This document shows, piece after piece, positions 1 through 10,440 of a stretch of DNA of 64,000 bases (its first letter is position 1; every line of letters starts with the position of its first letter). The DNA is from Diplonema papillatum (lineage: Eukaryota; Euglenozoa; Diplonemea; Diplonemida; Diplonemidae): positions 1-64,000 of the forward strand of contig JAPJBO010000146.1 in assembly GCA_030068145.1 (NCBI GenBank), given 5' to 3'. Position numbers and translations under genes: made by a program. Below the pieces are notes generated by a model. That model had not been told where the DNA came from. It searched no databases and saw only the letters and a list, made by a program, of their open reading frames with translations.

Positions 1-1134
1 AAACACCCTCCAGCCGACGACACAGGTTTGCCTGTTCCAGGTGCGCGCCGCCTACGTCCACGCGGCCACCTGGGATACCGCGATGAAGGCCGCACAATCT
101 GTGCGGATTATGGCGAAGAAGGCCGCAGAAGCGGAAGGACTGCGCATGGATTGGAGCGCAGTGTTCACAAAGGTGCACCGCCGGCAGGGGTCTGTGAGGT
201 GAGCGTGCGCGTCCCGATCGTTGACGTGCAGAAGCTGCTGCGGAGCTCCGGCAAAGCCGGAACATTCTGGAAGGCCTTGTCCTTCGTCAACGGGACGGAC
301 ACCATGCCGGCGGTGTGGGTGAGTGACTGCACCCTTGAAGAGGCGCGACGGCTGGCGGCACTGACTCCGAATACGTTCGGGGTAATCGCGGGCACAAAGA
401 CGGGTGTCTTCGGCATTCGGACGACCCCGGAACACGTTGCCGCCACCGAATCCGCGGTCGGAAAAAAGCTGTCGAAGCGCCAACTGCGTGGCGACAAATA
501 CGTGGTCACCACCGCGTGCGCTTCGGAACACGCGACCGACCTCCTTGCCGCCTGCGCTGCTGCCGGCTGGAAGGTCGAACAAGCCGGGGCCTTCAAGCGA
601 CAAGGTAAGACCGTGTGCATCGTCATCGCCGACACGGGCCCACCTGCACCCGTGTTCTTCCGGCTCGATCGCGCGTCTATTTCGATAAGGAAATACGACC
701 GCTCCACTGACGCGAGGCAACGGAAGGGATTCTCCACGCAGTGTCAGCGGGAGAAGGTCAAACTCCCACCCGAGTTCTTCGCTAGCCTCAACGAACGGCC
801 CGAGCCGTCTCCGGGCCAAAAGAGGGGACGCACAGAGGATGAGACAACTGAGTCCCAGGAAAAGCTAGCACGGGTGGACGGCAAGGACAACATGGTCACC
901 GACTGCCGGCACACCAGCTGGCAGGAAGCACACTCGAACGCCGAAGCTTTCCTCTGCGTGGTCTGCGCCAAAGGCATGCAGGTCGGACAAGCCAAGCGGC
1001 TTTGCGCGCACGGCCCCTGCCAGGCTGCAATCTGTCACGCATGCTGGACTAAGTCGCGGGCCACGCCGCCAACTTCATCTCCCTCGCCCGCGCAGGCGAC
1101 CGCCGACGTCCCCCCCCCGGAGTCACAATGGTGA
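1..1134 (+). CDS. LINE-A ORF1 (nucleic-acid-binding/Gag-like), 5' partial
   Basis: The open frame enters from the left edge and ends at TGA 1132-1134. Its C-terminal part (from CVVCAKG, near 955) has a cluster of Cys and His (C-x2-C, then C/H pairs, ending CHACW near 1050), suggesting a RING- or PHD-like zinc-binding fold. The middle part has alternating charged and hydrophobic residues and could be an RRM-like domain, but I see no RNP motif. From about 12 to 204 another frame reads better as protein (an alpha-helical, Ala/Lys-rich stretch ending at a TGA near 202), so a frameshift near 150-205 is possible. In LINEs ORF1 coats element RNA. That role is inferred from position. Confidence 0.6.
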   Translation, partial: KHPPADDTGLPVPGARRLRPRGHLGYRDEGRTICADYGEEGRRSGRTAHGLERSVHKGAPPAGVCEVSVRVPIVDVQKLLRSSGKAGTFWKALSFVNGTDTMPAVWVSDCTLEEARRLAALTPNTFGVIAGTKTGVFGIRTTPEHVAATESAVGKKLSKRQLRGDKYVVTTACASEHATDLLAACAAAGWKVEQAGAFKRQGKTVCIVIADTGPPAPVFFRLDRASISIRKYDRSTDARQRKGFSTQCQREKVKLPPEFFASLNERPEPSPGQKRGRTEDETTESQEKLARVDGKDNMVTDCRHTSWQEAHSNAEAFLCVVCAKGMQVGQAKRLCAHGPCQAAICHACWTKSRATPPTSSPSPAQATADVPPPESQW

Positions 1135-4100
1135 TCCACGCCAACGATTTGTCCCCCCAGCCGACGAGAGAGTTCTATCTGGCCCTCGTAGCGTACGCGC
1201 TTCTCGTGACTCAAGGTATCGAACCCAACCCTGGCCCTCCACCAATTCGAATTGTGACTATAAATGTCACGTCCTTGATGAAGAACCTGTACCTCCTCAT
1301 CTGCATAGCGGCGGACATCATCTGTGTTCAAGAAACGAAGTTGACGAGTGCCGGGCAGAGAAGTATCCGGATGGCCCTGAAACAAGCCGGCGCCCTTGAT
1401 GTATGGCAACCCTTCTTCGGCAGCTGCTGTGTTGGGCGGAAGTGCGGCAACAGCGTCCCATCCCAGGTTACAGGAGGTAGTGCAGGAGTCGCGATTTTCG
1501 TCAAGAAAGGCTTGCCTGCATGTATCGTCGAGCCTTTTGACGCAGCCGAGCAACGTGCCTACGAATCGGCCCGCTTCTTGCATGTACGTGTCGCGACAGG
1601 TGTAGGTAAAGGAGCCGTACACGTGGTGTCATTGTACGGTCACTGTGGCATTTCCGAAAAACCCGAGCGGGAAAGGTTGATCGAGGGATCCCTGTGGGGA
1701 TTGCGCCAGCGCTTGGGTGCTGTGCCCCTTGTCGCCGCCGGCGATTTCAACACGACCCCCCTCGGTTCCCCGGCGCTCCGATTCGCCTTGCGCAACGGCT
1801 GGTCGGACTCTGCCGAGCTGCAAGCTGAAGCCCTGGGAAGTCCTGCAGAGTTTACATGTTACCACGGTCAGCCGTCACGCATCGACCTTCTTCTCACCAA
1901 CGAAGTCGCTTCTGCCGCTCTCGGTCGCGTGGAGACTTTCGAAGCCGGCCTCCCTACGCACAAGGCGGTCCGAGCCACCTTTAATCTTGCAGTATTCCAA
2001 CAACTGAACCCGGTACTCCGGTACCCCCGGGCAATTCCAAGCACCGGGCTGAGCGGCCTGGACGACCCGAATGCCCTCCGGAACGTCTCTGAGAAGTACC
2101 GCCTCGGGGACCCTTGCCCCCCCGGGCTCGAAGGTAGCCCCCGGGTGAACTTCCTCTGGCAACGGACTTCGCGAGCTGCGGAAGAGTACCTCATCCTCAA
2201 ATCCGGAATCGAAGGCAACCTAACCGGGTACTGTGGCCGTGGCGTACGTCGGGAATTGAACTCTCAGCGAGTATCGGCGAGGCCGTCCCCTGAAGGTGCG
2301 GGAGCCGATACAGCTTCTTTGAAGAGAGCCAGGTGTCTCCTTGGGCGCATACGGGAGTACGCAGCCGCCAGAGCCAAATGGGAAAGCACAATCGTCTCCC
2401 CTGGCCCTTTGCCCTTCCAGCTTGAGGGACAGTGGACGAAAATACGCTCCTTTCGAAGTTTCGTGTTGCTGCGCACGGATGGGAAGTGTGCTCTGCCACC
2501 CGAGCCGCCGTCAGCGAAAATCGGAAGAGGCCTCGCGTTTACCGTCTCAGGACTGTGTCGTGACCTGGCGCATAGCACGCTAACTTCGAGATACCTGAAG
2601 AGCGCGAGGAGTCAGCGGGAGCTTCGCGACCCCCTGGGGAAGGAATCGTTCGCTTGGGTGAAGAAAGACGCGCCATCGGGGTTATCGTTTGTAACTGGGG
2701 CCGATGGGCGGCTCACTGCGAACTTGGCAGAAGTTGACGCGTTGGTGAGGAGGAGTTGGGATCCAGTGCTCCGCATGTACGCCGAGAAGAGGGAACCCGA
2801 GTTTGCCCCTTTCTTCCAGGAGTACAAAGACTTTATCACGCAACACCCATGCAATCTAAATCCGATCACGGCCGAGCGGCTTCGTCAGGTGGCGAAAAAG
2901 AAGAGCGTACAGACGTCTTGCGGTGTCGACGGCTGGCGCATGCGTGAAATCGCCGTTCTGCCGAATGCAATCCTGGAAAGCTTTGTCGCGGTGCTCAACG
3001 AGGTAGAGGAAACCGGCTTCTGGCCCGACGGAGTCCTGGACGCAATGGTCACCTTAATTCCTAAAGGAGAAGGGAGTGATCCACTGAAGCTGCGTCCGAT
3101 TACTGTCTCGAGCGTAGTATACCGACTCTGGGCTAGCGTGCGCCTACAGGATGTCATGCTCTGGCAAGAGCTATGGATTCACGGGTCGCAACATGGTTTC
3201 CGGCACGGCCACTCCTGCGACGACGTGGTCATGGATATCGCCCTGTCGATAGAGGAATCACTGACGAACGGTACACCCCTGTGCGGGGTCGCACTCGACT
3301 TTGCCAAGTGCTTTGACCGCGTCCCTCAGGCCCTGGTGCTCGACTTGATGGAGGCGCTTGGGCTTCACGAGCGTGTGCTGGCACCCTTACGCCACATATA
3401 CAAGCACCTGCGGCGTCGCTTCCGGTACCCCTTGGGAGTCGGCGAGATGTTCACTGTCACCAACGGAATTCTCCAGGGCTGCCCGATATCAGTGGTCCTG
3501 ATCAACGCGCTCCTCTCTGTTCTCTCGAAGGCCTTGGTCAGCCGAGCTCGGGTGAGTCCGAAGTCGTTCGCCGACGATCTGTACCTGCTGTCGCAACTTG
3601 CGAGGCTACTCCAAGAGGGAATTCGAACCACAGAGGTGTTCGACAGCCTGACAGGCTTTGCCCTCAACGAGGACAAGTCGGTCTCCTTCTCGACGTCCCC
3701 AGAGCCTCCTCGCCTCGTGATCGGTCGCAAAATAATTCGATCGAGCAAAATAGTGAAGGTTTTGGGTGTCCCCCTGGGCACAGAGGGACCCGTTGACAAC
3801 CGCAGGGCCAACGCCACGGTCGAGGCCGCGGCCAGACTTGAGGCGGCGCCGCTCATGCATCGCACGAAGTTCCGCATAATGCAGACGATCGCAGCCTCCG
3901 CGTATTACGGGGCGGCCTACTGCACGAATACAACAGGTGGCTTCGTCAACAGCTCAACGCTCCGAACGGCACTCTCCGCTTGCGTGATCCCTCGATCTAA
4001 CCGGGCGAAGAGCCCTCTTGCGGTTCTCTCCCTGGTTGCTAAAGCACACCTGTGTGATCCGGCATGCGCCTCAGGTTTCAGCTTATTCCGCACGTTCGTG

Positions 4101-5507
4101 AAACAATACGGGAAAGAGAGGTTTCGGGTGAGGATGGACGCTCTCCTTCGCGTGGGAGCCGACTCGTCTATCAAGGGTCCCGTAGGTCTTATGGCTAATC
4201 TTCTGCGGGAGATAAGATTCCTACGGGCCACGCAGCACAGCTTCCAGTCCCTGTCTTTCGACGGGACTCCCGTGTCGCTACTCGGTAAAGAAGCCCCACA
4301 CCTCTTTCGTGAGGGCCTGCGTCTGCGCGCGTGGCGTTACTTGACCACACAGAGACAAGGATTTGACGGAATCGAAGGAGGGGTGGACGTACGTGCCATG
4401 AATCGGCTTTGGCTGAACCGCGCGACGGACCACAAATTGAGTTCCGCGATCAGTCGATGTATTGGGGGAGCGGTGTACTCACGGGAATGGTGCCGCAGGA
4501 AGTGGGGTTCGGGGAGCGGCGACTGCGAGTTCTGCGACAGCGGTGCGACGGGGACCCTGTGGCATTACTACTGGCAATGTCCGGGCCCAGGTTGTAGATG
4601 GAACGAGCTGCGATCCCGGTTTTGCATTGCTGAGGCGATGGTCCGGGACATGCCCCAGTGCTTGTGCATTAGAGGGATACCCCCCTACGGGACCCCTCCT
4701 GACCTCCTGGAGAAGATCCAGAGGCTGATCGGTACGATCTCAATCGAGATGGCGCAGGCGCAGCGGAGCCTTGCGGCAACACGCCCTTGGGAACTCGCCT
4801 CAGGTGCGTCGACGAAATACGACGTACACTTAGCAACGGACAGTCGTAAGTTGCTAACGACCAACATCGGAACCCGCTTCGCAGCGACGTTGGTCTTCTG
4901 GCTGCGGAGTCTATCATGGGTCAGCTCCAACCCTCTCCCGACGACAGGCGTGGAACTCGCGCTTGATTTTGAGGCATTTACGCGTTCGAAGCTCCCAGGG
5001 AGAACCTTCGCCGAGAAGGGGCTGCAAATTGGGTACCTTATGCGAGCTATCAACGACCTGTGCTGCGCCGACTCAGGAGTCGCCTCCTTCCCTGGGAAGT
5101 GGCGGCAGGGGGTCTGTTCCCTCCGCTGTTTTGGTGCGCCGGCTATGCCGGGTTGTACCCACCGCCCACGCTTTGCGGCTGGACGGAAGACCGAGTGGAT
5201 GTTGGGCAAGCTGGAAACAATTTGCGCCCGTAACAGCTGGAACGATGCCGTGCCTGAATATCCGCACGACGTACCCTATGTTCAGTGGGAGTTGAGATTC
5301 TCTGTCAAGATGCTAGCCGCCGCCATAGGGCGGGCTATTGCCAAAAGGAGGAGAGCCCGCGAAACAACGTGCCAACACACGCCTGCCAGGCGGTCTCGTC
5401 CGCCAGTCAGAACGCCCCCGGCTGCGCCACCATCGGTGCAACAATCATCTTTGACAGGGCCACGGCTCGCTCCGCGCCCACGGCGCAACGACTTGCGCCC
5501 GCCGTAG
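1128..5507 (+). CDS. LINE-A ORF2: 2A-like peptide, APE endonuclease, reverse transcriptase, zinc finger
   Basis: 1459 aa. ORF2 starts at an ATG overlapping the ORF1 stop (ATGGTGA), which suggests termination-reinitiation. Residues 30-37 read GIEPNPGP, a 2A-like ribosome-skipping motif. The APE domain (about 40-290) has IVTINVTSL, an ICVQETK glutamate, the AGDFN aspartate, SRIDLL and THKAVRA. The RT domain (about 600-900) has LIPKGEG, ALDFAKCFDR, NGILQGCP and the catalytic FADD near residue 813. A C-x2-C-x8-H-x4-C finger (CEFC to CPG) lies near 1135. After it comes a domain with ELALDFE near 1276, also found in LINE-B and LINE-C, and a basic proline-rich tail. The enzyme would nick the target and copy element RNA by target-primed reverse transcription. 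All catalytic residues I looked for are present. Confidence 0.93.
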   Translation: MVIHANDLSPQPTREFYLALVAYALLVTQGIEPNPGPPPIRIVTINVTSLMKNLYLLICIAADIICVQETKLTSAGQRSIRMALKQAGALDVWQPFFGSCCVGRKCGNSVPSQVTGGSAGVAIFVKKGLPACIVEPFDAAEQRAYESARFLHVRVATGVGKGAVHVVSLYGHCGISEKPERERLIEGSLWGLRQRLGAVPLVAAGDFNTTPLGSPALRFALRNGWSDSAELQAEALGSPAEFTCYHGQPSRIDLLLTNEVASAALGRVETFEAGLPTHKAVRATFNLAVFQQLNPVLRYPRAIPSTGLSGLDDPNALRNVSEKYRLGDPCPPGLEGSPRVNFLWQRTSRAAEEYLILKSGIEGNLTGYCGRGVRRELNSQRVSARPSPEGAGADTASLKRARCLLGRIREYAAARAKWESTIVSPGPLPFQLEGQWTKIRSFRSFVLLRTDGKCALPPEPPSAKIGRGLAFTVSGLCRDLAHSTLTSRYLKSARSQRELRDPLGKESFAWVKKDAPSGLSFVTGADGRLTANLAEVDALVRRSWDPVLRMYAEKREPEFAPFFQEYKDFITQHPCNLNPITAERLRQVAKKKSVQTSCGVDGWRMREIAVLPNAILESFVAVLNEVEETGFWPDGVLDAMVTLIPKGEGSDPLKLRPITVSSVVYRLWASVRLQDVMLWQELWIHGSQHGFRHGHSCDDVVMDIALSIEESLTNGTPLCGVALDFAKCFDRVPQALVLDLMEALGLHERVLAPLRHIYKHLRRRFRYPLGVGEMFTVTNGILQGCPISVVLINALLSVLSKALVSRARVSPKSFADDLYLLSQLARLLQEGIRTTEVFDSLTGFALNEDKSVSFSTSPEPPRLVIGRKIIRSSKIVKVLGVPLGTEGPVDNRRANATVEAAARLEAAPLMHRTKFRIMQTIAASAYYGAAYCTNTTGGFVNSSTLRTALSACVIPRSNRAKSPLAVLSLVAKAHLCDPACASGFSLFRTFVKQYGKERFRVRMDALLRVGADSSIKGPVGLMANLLREIRFLRATQHSFQSLSFDGTPVSLLGKEAPHLFREGLRLRAWRYLTTQRQGFDGIEGGVDVRAMNRLWLNRATDHKLSSAISRCIGGAVYSREWCRRKWGSGSGDCEFCDSGATGTLWHYYWQCPGPGCRWNELRSRFCIAEAMVRDMPQCLCIRGIPPYGTPPDLLEKIQRLIGTISIEMAQAQRSLAATRPWELASGASTKYDVHLATDSRKLLTTNIGTRFAATLVFWLRSLSWVSSNPLPTTGVELALDFEAFTRSKLPGRTFAEKGLQIGYLMRAINDLCCADSGVASFPGKWRQGVCSLRCFGAPAMPGCTHRPRFAAGRKTEWMLGKLETICARNSWNDAVPEYPHDVPYVQWELRFSVKMLAAAIGRAIAKRRRARETTCQHTPARRSRPPVRTPPAAPPSVQQSSLTGPRLAPRPRRNDLRPP
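1215..1238 (+). other. 2A-like ribosome-skipping motif in LINE-A ORF2
   Basis: Codons 30-37 of ORF2 spell GIEPNPGP just before the APE domain. The canonical 2A core is D-x-E-x-N-P-G-P, so only the first Asp is changed (to Gly). Skipping would separate a 36-aa leader ending in glycine from the endonuclease-RT protein, which would then start with proline. Similar motifs at this position are known in trypanosome and metazoan LINEs. Activity here is inferred. Confidence 0.7.
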
Positions 5508-5630
5508 TAGTACGGGATAGTAGTGGGGCGACCGGATACTCCTCGGAGAGATGGTCCCTGCACTCTAACTCGTCTCTCTCTCTCTCTCTTTATTTTTTGT
5601 CTCCCCAGCACCCGCTAGCACCCTTGGTCG

Positions 5631-7087
5631 TGGAGATTGCAGGCTTCGCGGTGGATTTTGCCACGTTTCATGATCGTCTGGTGCTCGTGGGGGTTTGTCC
5701 CGCTCTTTGCGGTCCCTCGCCCTTCTGTAATGTTCAGCCTATGGGCTTCGGTATCGTGAATATTTTGTCGGTTTGAGGCCCCTTCTGTAGCTTGGAAAAC
5801 GGAAAGAGAAGCAGCATCTCCATCGGATCAGAACGAGGGACAGAAGTTCGGCTGTGCCATCGGAACAGAAGTCGGCAACAAGCGGTTCGGACGGGCGGGT
5901 TCCCCGCCCATCAAGTACAACCGGTTTTCCCTCGCCTAGAAGGTGCTGTCGGATGGCTTAAGATGGCCTGAGCAGACTGCTACCTTTGGTTCCGCATCCT
6001 TTCAAACTGTGGCTGACCAAGCCGCTGTTTGAGCTCTGCAGGGGTTTTGATGCACTCCAAAATGCGGGTACCAACAACCCCGGCAGCTGGGAGGAATGGC
6101 TACCGAGCATGGGTGCGTGGCGTTCGTAACTGCGTGCAAACAAGCGTCACGCAATTAGCAGAGACAGGTCACCACTCGTTCTGCAGTAGAGTTAGCATTT
6201 GCTCAATGTGTCGGGAGCAGTAGTTGTCGACTGAAAAGTAAGCACGTACCGCGGATGCAGAACATCGATGCAGACGATGAGTGCCGCAAATGCAGGCATT
6301 CGAGGCCGTTCTACCTCAGGCAGGTCGCTCGAAAACGGGGACCCGAAATGGAAGATTCACCCAGGAACAACACCCAGCGGACTGGAAGCGCAGGCAGGCC
6401 CGGATGGAAGCATGGGGTGAAGCAGAAGAGACAGAGGAGCGGAGAAACGGGGCCGCACCAGTGGCAGACCCGGACGTTGGGGTTAAACAATTGAAGAAGA
6501 AGTGTAAGACGAGGAAACACCGACTCGGGCATACCGGCCGAGAACAGCCAATCATGGAACCCAGGGCACAAGGGAGGCTACGGCGCGGTGGTGAAGTAAC
6601 GCTCGCTCGCTAGCATCCGGCAAGAGCCAGCATGACACACGAATTTGGAAATGATGCTTCATTTGGAAACAGCGAGGGCAGAGGGTTAATCTGCTTGTAC
6701 TAGGCTCCTCGGTTCCCGTAGTATCGGGGGAGTTTGAGGCAATTGCTGGCTGGTGGTCGGTTGTAGTCCGTTGCGTCAAGCACAACCGGGCTTGCCCTCT
6801 GGAGGCTTTGGAAAATAGTGGTTCCTGTCTGTCAGAGATGTGCATTCAGCGCTGCAATGGCAAAGCATTCCGGGTACCTTCTGCGGTGGGCCTACACTTT
6901 CGGTGCCGCCTTACATATTAATTGGTGTTGGTTTTTACTCGACAGGACCCTGGTGCAGTCTGTTTAGCCTGATTGCAGCGATCACCTGCCATAACCTGAA
7001 GGGGTGGTGCAAAATAAAAAATCGGACCCCCCTTGAGTTTTTCCGGGTTTGTGCCGGGTTTGCACCGGGCATACGGATCACACCATT
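5631..7087. other. Unassigned sequence, no supported gene
   Basis: Short open frames occur (for example 6255-6613, charged and glutamine-rich), but none has domains, codon bias or splice context that I can defend. T-rich and GC-rich patches alternate. No repeat unit is obvious before 7088. Confidence 0.5.
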
Positions 7088-7200
7088 CCCGGAATAAATT
7101 TTCACTTCCCGGAACAAATTTTCACTTCCCGGAACAAATTTTCACTTCCCGGAACAAATTTTCACTTCCCGGAATAAATTTTCACTTCCCGGAACAAATT
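7088..7200. repeat. 20-bp tandem repeat, about 5.6 copies
   Basis: The unit CCCGGAACAAATTTTCACTT recurs at exact 20-base steps (CCC at 7088, 7108, 7128 and so on), with C/T variation in the AACAA/AATAA part. A degenerate extra half copy lies at 7230-7245. It creates a short open frame of no significance. Confidence 0.9.
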
Positions 7201-8487
7201 CGTCGGAAAAAAAGCCTGAAAAAAAGCTCACCCAGGAATAAATTAGCTCGACCCGGGGGGGGGGTGGGGGGGGTCAGGTCAGATTCTGCCAACGACTCCG
7301 CAATCTGGCCGCTTAGGGCCACCCCTGGGGGGGGGCCCAGGAGGGGTAAACCAGGGCCTATGGAGGACGTACCCATGCTGTGAAAAGTTGTGAATTGACT
7401 TGGAATTCTGTGATTTTTTCTGCTAGAAAATAGGTGGATCGCCCCCCAGGGGCCCAAGACTACACTCCACAAGAATGTACTTGGTGTCGGTCACAAACAG
7501 TCCCGGACATGGCTAGGCATAACCCATAACGAAAGCGTGCACCAAATACACAACTCATAACCCTATAGCCCTTTCTTGCTCTGATAGAACAAAATTTAAC
7601 AACGGTCACACGGAGACCCTAAACCCCCGGAATTTCTAGCGAACTCTAACTCTAAAAACTTGCACGCAGCCGCCATCGCTGCGGCTCTGCACCCGTCCTC
7701 AGTCCAGCCGAGCCGTGTACCATGGCCCGGGGGCCATGGTACGAGGGGCGATCAGGCTGGTCGACGAAAGCCCGCCAAGAACCCGGCAAGGGCACATCCC
7801 GCATCGCTCCTTGACTCCGACGCAGCCGGAGGGGAGGCGGTCGGTAGCAGGCCGGCGAGTCGAAGTGCGTTCAGTCCGTCTCCGCCGCCGATGCACCACC
7901 CGGTTACTCTGAACAACCCGCATGCTCTTTACGCGAGGGAGGTCAGTGCGTACGCGCCAAGCATGCCGCAGGAGCACCACAAAAACGTCGAGGACAGCAA
8001 CGACGTGCACCGCATGGCTACTCTATTGCTGCCGCCAGCAGGGTAGCGTCAGTCTGCCGCCCCGCGAGGACTTCTAGCTTGCATCTTCGATGCGAGCCTG
8101 AGATTGGTTAGGTCGAAATGGCCAGCACCGACGGCGTGGATTTGCGGTCACACTATTCGGCGGGCACCGGGCATTGGTCGCAAGTCTGCGCAGGATGATA
8201 TCGGTGGAAACGACCAGCACTGATTGCGGTAATCGTGTTTGTGCAGGCACCGGTCCAGATGAAAGTGTTGTCGTGTCCGTACCCACAAGGGTTTCTGGCG
8301 TGCGCTTTGGTCGCGCGAGTCTGAGCAGGATTTTATCCGTCAAAATGGCCAGCACTGCTTGCGGTGTACCGTGTTCGGAAGGCCCTCAAACAGCTACTCT
8401 TCTGGGATCGTGTATGCGGCGTGCTGTTGCTCGTCCGAGCACGGGTGCTGCAGCAAAAATCATGTACCTGAATCGCGAAGCTGTGCT
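7201..8487. other. Unassigned sequence with poly-G tracts
   Basis: Contains G runs at 7255-7275 and 7326-7336. A segment at about 7383-7440 (AAAGTTGTGAA to AAAATAGGTGGATC) recurs inverted at about 10376-10425. Several frames are open at 7660-8046, but there is no recognisable domain. No gene is called. Confidence 0.4.
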
Positions 8488-8880
8488 CCTCTGGGATTGT
8501 GCACGCGTGCTGTTGCTCTTGCGATGATGATAGGAGTGTACTCTGGTTATTACGCCGGGATGTTGTGCACGCGTGCTGTTGCTCTTGCGATGATGATTAC
8601 TCTGGTTATTACGCAGGGATGTTGTGCACGCGTGCTGTTGCTCTTGCGATGATGATAGGAGTGTACTTGCACTGGTTATTACGCAGGGATGTTGTGCACG
8701 CGTGCTGTTGCTCTTGCGATGATGATTACTCTGGTTATTACGCAGGGATGTTGTGCACGCGTGCTGTTGCTCTTGCGATGATGATTACTCTGGTTATTAC
8801 GCAGGGATGTTGTGCACGCGTGCTGTTGCTCTTGCGATGATGATAGGAGTATACTTACACTGGTTATTACGGAGGGATTG
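8488..8880. repeat. About 59-bp tandem repeat, six copies
   Basis: The unit starts TTGTGCACGCGTGCTGTTGC and ends in TTACGCAGGGA. It repeats from about 8498 to 8870, some copies carrying an extra 8-10 bp (AGGAGTGTACTT). A decayed precursor copy begins near 8410. This is minisatellite DNA. The cysteine-rich open frames it produces are artefacts. Confidence 0.9.
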
Positions 8881-8935
8881 TGTACAATCCGACTTTCGAC
8901 AAATCTGCCCGTCCAAAGTAGAAAGATCCGACATC

Positions 8936-9395
8936 GAGAGGTCAATAGCGTGCGGTGCATGTTCTTCCTGTGGGAAGGCAATGTTGGATGTTGCTCGACG
9001 TCCTCCCAGGCCTCGCTGACGTGCTACCTCAGTAGCTCATCACGGGGTTGCTTGCCCCTCGTTCGACAAATGTGTGTCAGGGAGAAAGTCGGTCAATAGC
9101 GTGCGGTGCACGCGGTGCATGTTCTTCCCGTGGGAAGTTGTTGGACATTGCTCGACGTCCTCCCAGGCCTCGCTGACGTGCTTCCTCAGTAGCTCATCAT
9201 GGGTTTGCTTGCCCCTCGTTCGACAAGTCTGCTCTTCCAGGGAGAAAGATCGGTCAATAGCGTGCGTTGCACGCGGCGCGGGTTCTTCCCGTGGGAAGGC
9301 GTTGTTGGACATTGCTCGACGTCCTCCCAGGCCTCGCTGACGTGCTTACCTCAGCAGCTCATCACGGGTTTGCTTGTCCCCCTCGTAGAGTTCAC
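8936..9395. repeat. About 150-bp tandem repeat, three copies
   Basis: Three diverged units each contain GGTCAATAGCGTGCG, TTCTTCCYGTGGGAAG, GACGTCCTCCCAGGCCTCGC and AGTAGCTCATCAYGGG in the same order (starting near 8938, 9090 and 9250). They differ by small indels, indicating an older duplication series. Confidence 0.85.
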
Positions 9396-10123
9396 GTCGT
9401 TTTGTGTCCTTTCCAGGTCCGCATCGGCGTGCATCATCAACGGGCCCTTAGAGGCTCTTTTGCTAGGCGAAATAAAAAGGCCTTTCGTGTGCCGTTTCCC
9501 TTCCAAACAGGCGTGCGGCAGCTGAAAAGCGAAGCACGTCACCCGGGAGACTCTAAGTCCCCTCTGCCAAACATTGAGCCGGATCACCAATCGAGTTGCG
9601 TTCGGTGACAGCAGCCATACTCCCCCACCGACTTTGCAGATGGATTCACACCACCTTTCCTTCGTCGAGGAGGGGCTCAGCGCGAGAGGGAAGGCGTTGG
9701 TGGAAGAACAACCCGAAGGAAGGTCGCGCCAGCTTTTTGCCGCCCCGTCGGCCGAGATCTCCTTCGGGAGCACGCGTGCGCCTAGCGCGCCGGATTGAGC
9801 AAACGCTGGGGAAAACCCCCGGAGAGTTCCAAGCTGACACTTCATTGCGGGCACAACATGCAAGAAGGCCTGGAAGAAATCAGGAGCTGCGGGTAGCACC
9901 CGAGAGCGCCACTCACAGCACCTTCAATCTGAGCCCAGACCTAAATCCGCACTGACAATCCCGCGTGTGTCCTCAGAGCCAATCCTTTTCCCGAAGTTAC
10001 GGATCCAGTTTGCCGACTTCCCTTACCTACATTGTTCTGTCGGCTTTTTAGCCTGCGAGACGTTTCAAGCCAACTTTCACTCAACTGAAACCTCCCAAGC
10101 TGGCCAGGAGTAGCACAGGGGAC
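9396..10123. other. Unassigned sequence upstream of the 10.1-kb exon candidate
   Basis: No repeat or gene is recognised. If the ATG at 10124 is genuine, part of this stretch would be its promoter and 5' UTR. Confidence 0.35.
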
Positions 10124-10336
10124 ATGCTCTCACGATGGACGGCCGCCCGGCTGAGCCGTGGCGTGCGCTACTGCACGGGCCAGCAGAAGAAGTTTGACGA
10201 CAAGCTGACCAAGAGCCTCACCGAGTTTGCCGAGACGCCGGAGGCCCTCGACCTCATATCGACGCTCAAAGGCGTGCCTGCGGGGGCGGATGACGTTGAC
10301 TTCGACTTCAAAAAGAACAAGATCAGCTCTCTGGGG
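10124..10336 (+). pseudogene. Possible first exon of a mitochondrial-protein gene, broken by repeats
   Basis: From the ATG, 71 codons read like real protein. The start MLSRWTAARLSRGVRYC is Arg-rich, has no acidic residues and looks like a mitochondrial presequence. A charged helical part follows, with acidic and lysine residues. Near 10336 there is a GGTGTGTACC that could be a 5' splice site. The frame continues to a TAG at 10394-10396 only through T-rich, non-coding-looking sequence. LINE-B begins about 130 bases further on, so the gene may be interrupted or this may be an orphan exon. I do not recognise the protein family. Confidence 0.4.
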
Positions 10337-10440
10337 GTGTGTACCTTCTTCTTTTGTATAAGCACCTGCTTTTGGGGTGATCCACCTATTTTTTAGCACA
10401 AGAAGTCACAGCTTTTCATAATTAGGGTAGACACATTGTT

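Larger units (their letters stand above)
1..5630 (+). mobile_element. LINE-A: non-LTR retrotransposon, nearly full length, 5' end cut by the window
   Basis: A two-ORF LINE with an ORF1 ending in a zinc-finger-like segment, followed by an APE/RT/zinc-finger ORF2. The 5' end lies outside the window. The 3' end is uncertain. After the ORF2 stop at 5507 comes about 100 bases with a CT-rich run and T-rich stretch, and no clear poly(A) tail or target duplication is visible. A short relic of the same 3' end occurs at 31236-31355. ORF2 is uninterrupted over 1459 codons, so this copy is young or under selection. Confidence 0.85.

Noticed and set aside
52..819. Minus-strand 255-aa and 190-aa proteins opposite LINE-A ORF1
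   Set aside because: Shadows of ORF1, with no motifs.
7033..7383. 116-aa protein with NKFSLPG repeats
   Set aside because: Product of the 20-bp tandem repeat.
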